Origin: Bacillota bacterium
GTDB taxonomy: Bacteria > Bacillota > Bacilli > Bacillales_B > DSM-18226
Direction of reading: 5' to 3'
DNA: 10,442 nucleotides
NCBI GenBank assembly: GCA_030705665.1
Contig: JAUZQA010000093.1
Coordinates: forward strand, 1-10,442
Every line of letters begins with the position of its first letter. Positions within the stretch are counted from its first letter, which is position 1. Under the pieces are notes generated by a model that worked only from the letters and a program-made list of their open reading frames with translations, was not told where the DNA came from and searched no databases. Made by a program: the position numbers and the translations under genes. Positions 5,791-10,442 of the stretch are shown here, in pieces.

Positions 5791-8102
5791 ATTTCAAAGA
5801 GATGAAAAGCGTTAAAGGTCAGGGTGGATTGTAAAAAAAGCTCCCCTCCTACTTTCTCCTCATAAATTTGCAAATCAGGGTGGGTTCCCTGCTTGATAAA
5901 GGAAATGATCTCCGGATCATAAATATCCTGATGCTGCAAATTGATCCAGTTCGTATAAAATTCACCGTTATTTTGATCGAGGATGTGCTTGCGAATTTGG
6001 TAACGTCCAGGCGGCAGGCCTGAAATGACGACTTTCCTTTCCTTTGTGATGGATTGCAAAAAGAAGCTTTCAACCGAATAAGAAGGATTGATATAGGAGG
6101 GGTTATAAACGGCCAATTGGTAGCCATTTTCCCCTTTTGCCAATACAAAATCCGCGCCCTCAGCTAAAATCCTTAATGTCATTTTTTCCATCAGTTGAAG
6201 ATTAAAATAAGCAGGGCGTTTAATTTGATAATAATAAAGGAGCGCAATTCCATTCATGGCAATATCGTCTTGATCCAGATTATTTTTTTCCAGTGAGTGG
6301 GTATCAATCCAGAACCCCAAACCGGAAATTTCCTTCATCGCATCCAGCATTTCTTTAAAAATAAGAGCCGAACGGAAAAAAGTACCGCTTAAATCCATCG
6401 TATTTCCATAAAGTGTATTCCAATCCGTAAGAAAAATCGGAACGTCTTCCAAACCCGCAGACGATAAACTTTCCTTTAATCTGCTGCATTTGTTCCTTAC
6501 ATAATTTTTTACGCATTCAAAAGTGTGATTATTCATATCGGTAAAATCCACTTCTTCATTCGGATTGCATGTAAAGCAGATCAGTTCGCAAAAATCGGAA
6601 ATTTCGTTTATAAATTCAGCAGCAGGAACGGGTATCGCCTTTCCTAAAGAAAAAGGGACATGAAGGCCTATTTTTGCTACAGAAGCCCACATTTTCACAG
6701 TTTGATAAAAATCTTGATAAAAGCTCTTTGCTGTTTCATCCCATTCCGAGAAAACCAATTCAAACCGCCATTTTCCTACAAAGGCACTGCCGAAAAACTC
6801 CAGACTGTGCTGTAAAAATTCATCCAGCTTCTTAAGATATTCAGAGCTGCTTGCTACTTCCTTTTCAACTTCCACGCGAATGAAAGGAACCAACCCTAAT
6901 TGTTGAAAGCGGCTGAATAAGGCATCCATCTGATAAAATTGCCCGCCTATTTGATAGAGGGGCGTTGTTATCGAAAAGCTGTCCGAGAAAAGGTTCGTAA
7001 AATAGATATATTCAAATCCTAGTTCCTCTTGAATCAACTGTAATTCGGCCTGCACTTCTTCATGCAAAGCATATTCCAGCTGCCCAATCACCAGTAACTT
7101 TAATGCTTTTTCTCTGTTAAAAATCGGTTCCGGCGGCAGGTCCACATATACCGCTGAAGCAGCCGGTTCCATCAGCGTGGTGCTCTTCTCATTTCCTAAA
7201 ATATATTTGCTGATTTCCATTAAAAAGTTGTGCGATTGCAGTAATGTATATTGTTCCTTTTCATGTTTCACTTCCTCGACATCCATCGGTTCTACTTTAT
7301 GAAGGTCGCGGTATTCAGTAGGCGTTTGCTGGTACATTTCTTTAAAAGCCTTATTAAAGGCCTTCACATTGGGAAAACCATTATTCAGCGAGATCTGGGT
7401 AATATTATGGCCGGTATACAGCAGCTCATGTACTGCAGATTTCAAACGGATGTTTTTGACATATTGGGAGAAACTAACCCCAACTTCCTGCTTGAAATAA
7501 CGTGACAAATAGTAAAGAGACAAATACCGCTGTTTGGCGATTTCCTCTAATGATATCGGTTTACGATAATTTTTTTCGATAAATGCCAGGATCTCTCTAA
7601 TTCTTTCATCTTTCATTTCAGTGAATTGATTACTCCCGAGATGTGTTGTTTTAAAATTTCGAATCAACAGTGTAACTAACTGAAAAATCAGTCCGTTAAT
7701 CTCGATTTCACTTCCATCCTGCTTTTGGTAATAGGCAATCAAAATTTTTGCCATTAGTTGGCGCATTTGATCAAAAAGCAGATACAGCCCGTTATCCACT
7801 TTGGATGAATTGCAGTTAAAATGACACTCATGAATATCCTGATAATACGGCCCGATTAGATCCAAGGGAATTTGCAACGATAAGACCACATTCTCCTTAT
7901 TCCCCTTTATAGAGCGAATATCATTGGCGTTTATAAGCAGAAGATCATTTTCAGCTAAATGGCAGGAATGTTGATTGACCGTAACCTCAATTTCTCCACT
8001 TATTACAAGAAGAATCTCAATCCCTACATGGATATGCTTCGAATAATATTCAATGTTTTGTAAACTTATTTGATATGAATCTTCTTTTATCAGCCGGTTC
8101 AT
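5775..8102 (-). CDS. AraC-family transcriptional regulator fused to a GH39-like domain
   Basis: A 775-aa cytoplasmic regulator with no signal peptide. Residues about 1-150 are a cupin-like AraC sensing domain (HVGIEILLVISGEIEVTV, 26-43). Residues about 165-268 are the double helix-turn-helix AraC domain: ISLEEIAKQRYLSLYYLSRYFKQ, ITQISLNNGFPNVKAFNKAFK, TPTEYR. From about 335 to the end the chain matches family-39 glycoside hydrolases (beta-xylosidase type): LGLVPFIRVEVEKE near 402, WRFELVFSEWDE near 445, PIFLTDWNTLYGN near 555, LGFWIDTHS near 595 and GIALLYYYQIKRPAYF near 618. In active GH39 enzymes the nucleophile is Glu in a TE[WF]N motif; here it is Asp560, and the acid/base region around 448-455 is also altered. 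The domain may therefore bind sugar without cleaving it. ATG at 8102 is preferred over 8108 because GAGGTGA is 6 nt before it, against none for 8108. The target is unknown: the fused domain suggests a sugar-derived effector, while the neighbour is a threonine operon. Confidence 0.85.
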   Translation of the reverse strand: MNRLIKEDSYQISLQNIEYYSKHIHVGIEILLVISGEIEVTVNQHSCHLAENDLLLINANDIRSIKGNKENVVLSLQIPLDLIGPYYQDIHECHFNCNSSKVDNGLYLLFDQMRQLMAKILIAYYQKQDGSEIEINGLIFQLVTLLIRNFKTTHLGSNQFTEMKDERIREILAFIEKNYRKPISLEEIAKQRYLSLYYLSRYFKQEVGVSFSQYVKNIRLKSAVHELLYTGHNITQISLNNGFPNVKAFNKAFKEMYQQTPTEYRDLHKVEPMDVEEVKHEKEQYTLLQSHNFLMEISKYILGNEKSTTLMEPAASAVYVDLPPEPIFNREKALKLLVIGQLEYALHEEVQAELQLIQEELGFEYIYFTNLFSDSFSITTPLYQIGGQFYQMDALFSRFQQLGLVPFIRVEVEKEVASSSEYLKKLDEFLQHSLEFFGSAFVGKWRFELVFSEWDETAKSFYQDFYQTVKMWASVAKIGLHVPFSLGKAIPVPAAEFINEISDFCELICFTCNPNEEVDFTDMNNHTFECVKNYVRNKCSRLKESLSSAGLEDVPIFLTDWNTLYGNTMDLSGTFFRSALIFKEMLDAMKEISGLGFWIDTHSLEKNNLDQDDIAMNGIALLYYYQIKRPAYFNLQLMEKMTLRILAEGADFVLAKGENGYQLAVYNPSYINPSYSVESFFLQSITKERKVVISGLPPGRYQIRKHILDQNNGEFYTNWINLQHQDIYDPEIISFIKQGTHPDLQIYEEKVGGELFLQSTLTFNAFHLFEIRPLS

Positions 8103-8126
8103 GAACATTCACCTCAAGAAACTAGA

Positions 8127-8363
8127 TTAAAAATGTGCGATGCACATAAAGAATAGACTAGAGCCTTTAACTCTAGTCTTTTTACTTGTTTTGAAGCTTA
8201 TCTCAATGAAACAGATTTTCCAAACAAGAGTCAAAAGTACGCCCCCGCAAATAATCCGCTGCTCACTAACAGCCTTATAAAGGCCGGGAAGTCTGGAAAA
8301 ATAGGACAGGGACATAGTCATAATCACGAGCCCTATGAATATTTTCTTACAATGAAATCTCAA
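8127..8363 (-). CDS. Uncertain 78-aa ORF with two possible membrane helices
   Basis: An open frame starting with TTG at 8363 (GTG 8327 or ATG 8321 are alternatives; AGGG lies 9 nt before the latter). The translation has basic residues (RFHCKK), a hydrophobic segment (IFIGLVIMTMSLSYF), a polar loop (SRLPGLYKAVSEQR), a second hydrophobic segment (IICGGVLLTLVWKICFI) and a basic tail (KTSKKTRVKG). This layout obeys the positive-inside rule for a two-helix membrane protein. Small two-helix D-type proteins are known beside some gerA-family operons, and it follows a gerC-gerB pair, but I do not recognise homology and there is no convincing ribosome binding site for the full-length start. Its 3' end overlaps a hairpin and palindrome just before the regulator gene. 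It may be a random frame. Confidence 0.25.
   Translation of the reverse strand: MRFHCKKIFIGLVIMTMSLSYFSRLPGLYKAVSEQRIICGGVLLTLVWKICFIEISFKTSKKTRVKGSSLFFMCIAHF
8133..8147. promoter_or_regulatory. Perfect 15-bp palindrome ahead of the AraC-type regulator
   Basis: ATGTGC-GAT-GCACAT is a 6-bp inverted repeat with a 3-nt spacer, about 31-45 nt upstream of the regulator's start at 8102. Its position would suit an operator for a repressor or autoregulation, or a leader hairpin. AraC proteins normally bind direct repeats, so a different regulator or a purely structural role is equally possible. The palindrome is observed; the role is inferred. Confidence 0.35.
8155..8183. terminator. Hairpin with T-run between germination genes and regulator
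   Basis: AGACTAGAG (8155-8163) and CTCTAGTCT (8171-8179) form a perfect 9-bp stem with a 7-nt loop. The run of five T (8179-8183) is on the plus strand, so the strongest terminator reading is rightward, where no gene is seen. On the minus strand the stem is followed only by ATTCTTTATG, a weaker U-tract, but this is the only place where the germination-gene transcript could end before the regulator. It is probably a weak or bidirectional terminator. Confidence 0.5.
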
Positions 8364-8366
8364 TGT

Positions 8367-8537
8367 TCATTCATAATAACAAAGTTTCATTTGAATATCT
8401 TTCATAGGGCGAAGATACTTTTGAAAAATAAAATCCGCAACTGCAATCCTTGAAACAGTTACGACCTTTTCCATGAACACGATCAATTCTATTGCCAGAG
8501 TGTTTGAAAGAATGGCAGAACCATTGGGTTTATGCAT
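8367..8537 (-). CDS. Uncertain 56-aa ORF overlapping the end of the gerB-type gene
   Basis: ATG at 8537 overlaps the preceding gene's TAA by 8 nt (ATGCATAA), the geometry of translationally coupled genes. The predicted 56-aa protein begins MHKPNGSAILSNTLAIELIVF and ends MKLCYYE. It has one moderately hydrophobic stretch but no clear membrane helix, no recognised motif and only a weak upstream purine run (GAAGAAAAT). Nothing but its position supports it. It could be a small accessory germination protein, or untranslated trailer sequence that happens to be open. Confidence 0.25.
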   Translation of the reverse strand: MHKPNGSAILSNTLAIELIVFMEKVVTVSRIAVADFIFQKYLRPMKDIQMKLCYYE

Positions 8538-9639
8538 ATTTTCTTCGAATCCCACCAACAACCAACAATAGCAAGGGAATCCCAATCATGTTAACGGGGA
8601 ATACAAATGGCAGCAAGAAAAACTTGTCATAATACTGGGCGAATATTTGGATATTTTTAATCGATACTGCCATTATAAATGCAATAGGGGAAAGAAACCA
8701 CACAACTTTTCGCCAATCCTTTAACTTAAACCACTGAGCCGTTCCATAACAAGCCATAAACATATATAGGGACAGCTTGATAAAGATGCTGAAAAACCAA
8801 ATAATGACAATCAGAATATCCACATTTTGAATGAATTCCATGACGGATATGAATCGGCTCATGTCGTAAAACGGATACAAAAGTCTTGAAGGCAGAACTG
8901 GCCCGAATGTAAAAATCACGGCCAGTGTTCCGAGGGTCACCATGAAAACGGCCACCCCAATTCCCCACATCGCCCGTGATGATGCTTGGCCGGGTTTATC
9001 CATAAAAAAGAGAAACATGGTCATCATGACAGATTCTCCAAAAAAGGAAGCCATGGGGGTAAAAGAACCCTTAAGAATAGTCAGCAATCCGGTATCTTGA
9101 TAAACAGGCAGCATATAATGCCAATTCATATTGCCCATATTTAAAATGATTAAGACGACGATCATCAAAAGCACCATTGGACCAACGATTTCACTTAAAC
9201 GCCCAATGCCTTCTACCCCGCCTTGATAGATGATAAAAATAAGCAATAAAATAGTCATCAATACAATGATCCATATAGGGGTTTTATGAAATAGTGCAGT
9301 AATAATGAAATCACTAAATTCACGGACGATTATACCAATCGCAGGGTACCAAAAAAGGAGAAAAGGAATCATGATTAACTTTCCAAGCCATTTACCGAGA
9401 ATCGTTTGACTAAATTCAATCATGGTCTGTTTTGGGTACAGAGAACTGAGTGTGGTTGCCAAAAAAGTAATGGCAACACCAGCCACCCCTGCAATCATCA
9501 TCGAGATCCATGCATCTTGTTTGGCAATGCGGATCGTAGATGATAGGGTAAGAAGAATGGAATTTCCGACTTCAAATGTGTACATCATCCAAAAGATTTG
9601 TGACCCAGAGATTTTCATTGATTTTGCCACAATCCTCAT
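8530..9639 (-). CDS. Spore germinant receptor subunit B (GerAB/GerKB-type endospore permease)
   Basis: A 369-aa polytopic protein with about ten hydrophobic segments, the size and layout of the GerAB subunit of nutrient-germinant receptors (an APC-superfamily relative) in the spore inner membrane. It contributes to germinant recognition. Family features are the N-terminal ISGSQIFWMMYTFEVGNSIL (about 10-29), the block TMIEFSQTILGKWLGKLI (about 72-89), EGIGRLSEIVGPMVLL (about 143-158) with the conserved glycine/glutamate pattern, and FGESVMMTMFLFFMD after the central loop. It follows the gerC-type gene by 14 nt, so the two are co-transcribed; the C-B order is that of gerK. The ATG at 9639 has AAGGGG only 2 nt upstream, too close for good use. 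The GTG at residue 4 or the ATG at residue 8 (9618), giving the more family-like MKISGSQIFW start, may be the true start. The germinant cannot be told from sequence. Confidence 0.9.
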   Translation of the reverse strand: MRIVAKSMKISGSQIFWMMYTFEVGNSILLTLSSTIRIAKQDAWISMMIAGVAGVAITFLATTLSSLYPKQTMIEFSQTILGKWLGKLIMIPFLLFWYPAIGIIVREFSDFIITALFHKTPIWIIVLMTILLLIFIIYQGGVEGIGRLSEIVGPMVLLMIVVLIILNMGNMNWHYMLPVYQDTGLLTILKGSFTPMASFFGESVMMTMFLFFMDKPGQASSRAMWGIGVAVFMVTLGTLAVIFTFGPVLPSRLLYPFYDMSRFISVMEFIQNVDILIVIIWFFSIFIKLSLYMFMACYGTAQWFKLKDWRKVVWFLSPIAFIMAVSIKNIQIFAQYYDKFFLLPFVFPVNMIGIPLLLLVVGGIRRKYA

Positions 9640-9653
9640 ATCCCCTTATTCGT

Positions 9654-10442
9654 TTAATTTTTCTTGAGCTGTAACGATGGTCCGGTCAGACCTACCCGAC
9701 GAATGGTCAGGTTTGCTTGGACCGAGACCTCTGCCTTTCGGAAATGGCTGGCCCAGTTTTTCTTTAGCCCCTTCCATTGGGATGGATATTTTTGATGAAT
9801 GACCTCTCCAAAGCCAAAGATATCAGTTCCATATTGTTTTTGAACCTTTTCAATCGTTTGAAGAGCTTGTTTTTCGGCCTCTTTTTCCAATATATGTTGT
9901 AAACGAGTCACGCTTTTCGATTCTATAAGATTTAAATTCGTATTGTTTTCCCGGATGGTTCCAGCACCAGAAAGAACAATATTACATTTGATGGTTTGAC
10001 CTTGAATAATGGGCTTAATTTTGCTGTTCATTTTTATTAAGGATAAACTGGCAGTTCCTTTGCCTTGTGGCATATTTACGGTAATGGACTGTTTGGTTAA
10101 ACGATTGATCAGCCAAAGATAGTTTTTACCTTCATTTATATTTAAGGTCCCGATCAACTTAAGGTCTTTATTAAAAATCGCAAGACCTGCCATTTGAAAT
10201 CCTTTGATACTCTTTGGATCTTGTTTTTTAGAACTATGAACCAGTTCAATAACGGGCAAGACCGGGGTGATTCCTTCACTCATGGAGGCAATAATAAAAT
10301 TTAATAAAGATGTATCTCCCAGGCCCCCCACTTGGTTGTGTTCTTTCAGTGCCCCGAGCGCTGGGATATCTTCTAAAGGATAGGATGCTTCAAGAAAATC
10401 CTTCGCTGTGCTCCCCTTTACGATTAGCGTATCCGTTCTTAA
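9654..10442 (-). CDS. Spore germinant receptor subunit C (GerAC/GerKC-type lipoprotein), 3' part
   Basis: The reading frame stays open to the right edge, giving 262 residues of the C-terminal part of a roughly 370-400-aa protein; the signal peptide and lipobox cysteine lie outside the window. The visible start is LRTDTLIVKGSTAKDFLEAS. The block PLEDIPALGALKEHNQVGGLGDTSLLNFI and the terminal part (about 155-262) fit the GerAC family: the chain ends in a beta-rich domain with HQKYPSQWKGLKKNW and the closing VQANLTIRRVGLTGPSL, comparable to the RRTGL-type ending of GerAC proteins. GerC subunits are outer-leaflet lipoproteins of the spore inner membrane, needed with GerA and GerB subunits for nutrient sensing. 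A GTG at 10331 is internal and should not be taken as the start. Stop TAA is at 9654-9656, 14 nt before gerB. In gerK-type order a gerA-subunit gene should lie further right. Confidence 0.88.
   Translation of the reverse strand, partial: LRTDTLIVKGSTAKDFLEASYPLEDIPALGALKEHNQVGGLGDTSLLNFIIASMSEGITPVLPVIELVHSSKKQDPKSIKGFQMAGLAIFNKDLKLIGTLNINEGKNYLWLINRLTKQSITVNMPQGKGTASLSLIKMNSKIKPIIQGQTIKCNIVLSGAGTIRENNTNLNLIESKSVTRLQHILEKEAEKQALQTIEKVQKQYGTDIFGFGEVIHQKYPSQWKGLKKNWASHFRKAEVSVQANLTIRRVGLTGPSLQLKKN

Noticed and set aside
5849..6148. A 99-codon minus-strand frame overlapping the regulator gene.
   Set aside because: It lies wholly inside the AraC-GH39 coding region in another frame and has no recognisable features.
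10329..10331. A GTG that could be read as the start of the gerC-type gene.
   Set aside because: The frame continues without a stop to the window edge and the upstream residues (LRTDTLIVKG...) fit the GerAC family, so the gene is partial rather than starting here.

Overview
The window looks like chromosomal DNA of an endospore-forming Bacillaceae bacterium. The evidence is two spore-germinant-receptor genes, strong GGAGG-type ribosome binding sites, a CcpA-type cre palindrome, moderate-to-low GC, and proteins of Bacillus type throughout. Every well-supported gene lies on the minus strand, so the transcriptional order runs from high to low coordinates.

Right end (about 8530-10442): the 3' part of a GerAC/GerKC-type lipoprotein gene, cut by the window edge, followed after 14 nt by a GerAB/GerKB-type permease gene. 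The C-then-B order matches gerK-type operons, and the A-subunit gene is expected just beyond the right edge. About 420 nt without a confident gene follow. This stretch holds a small ORF overlapping the gerB stop, a possible two-membrane-helix mini-protein, a hairpin with a T-run and a 15-bp palindrome.

Middle (5756-8102): one large regulator. It has an AraC-type N-terminal sensory region, an AraC helix-turn-helix domain and a long C-terminal GH39-like (beta-xylosidase family) domain whose nucleophile position appears altered. It ends in a strong terminator whose hairpin contains the gene's own stop codon.

Left half (172-5718): a four-gene set for threonine/serine/glycine breakdown. Kbl (2-amino-3-ketobutyrate CoA ligase) comes first, then an SDR-type L-threonine 3-dehydrogenase, an APC-family amino-acid permease resembling YbxG, and a single-chain L-serine dehydratase with alpha and beta subunits fused in alpha-beta order. 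Together they would import threonine/serine, oxidise threonine to 2-amino-3-ketobutyrate, cleave it to glycine plus acetyl-CoA, and deaminate serine (taken up, or made from glycine by GlyA) to pyruvate. Upstream of kbl lie a cre-like CcpA operator and a 17-codon ORF with an excellent Shine-Dalgarno sequence. Small hairpin elements resembling Bacillus dispersed palindromic repeats flank the serine dehydratase gene, and the permease leader carries a 24/23-bp tandem duplication.

I found no RNA genes, CRISPR arrays or insertion-sequence transposases. The least ordinary items are the alpha-beta fused serine dehydratase, its grouping with Kbl/Tdh/permease, the AraC-GH39 fusion regulator, and the 17-aa leader ORF beside the cre site.
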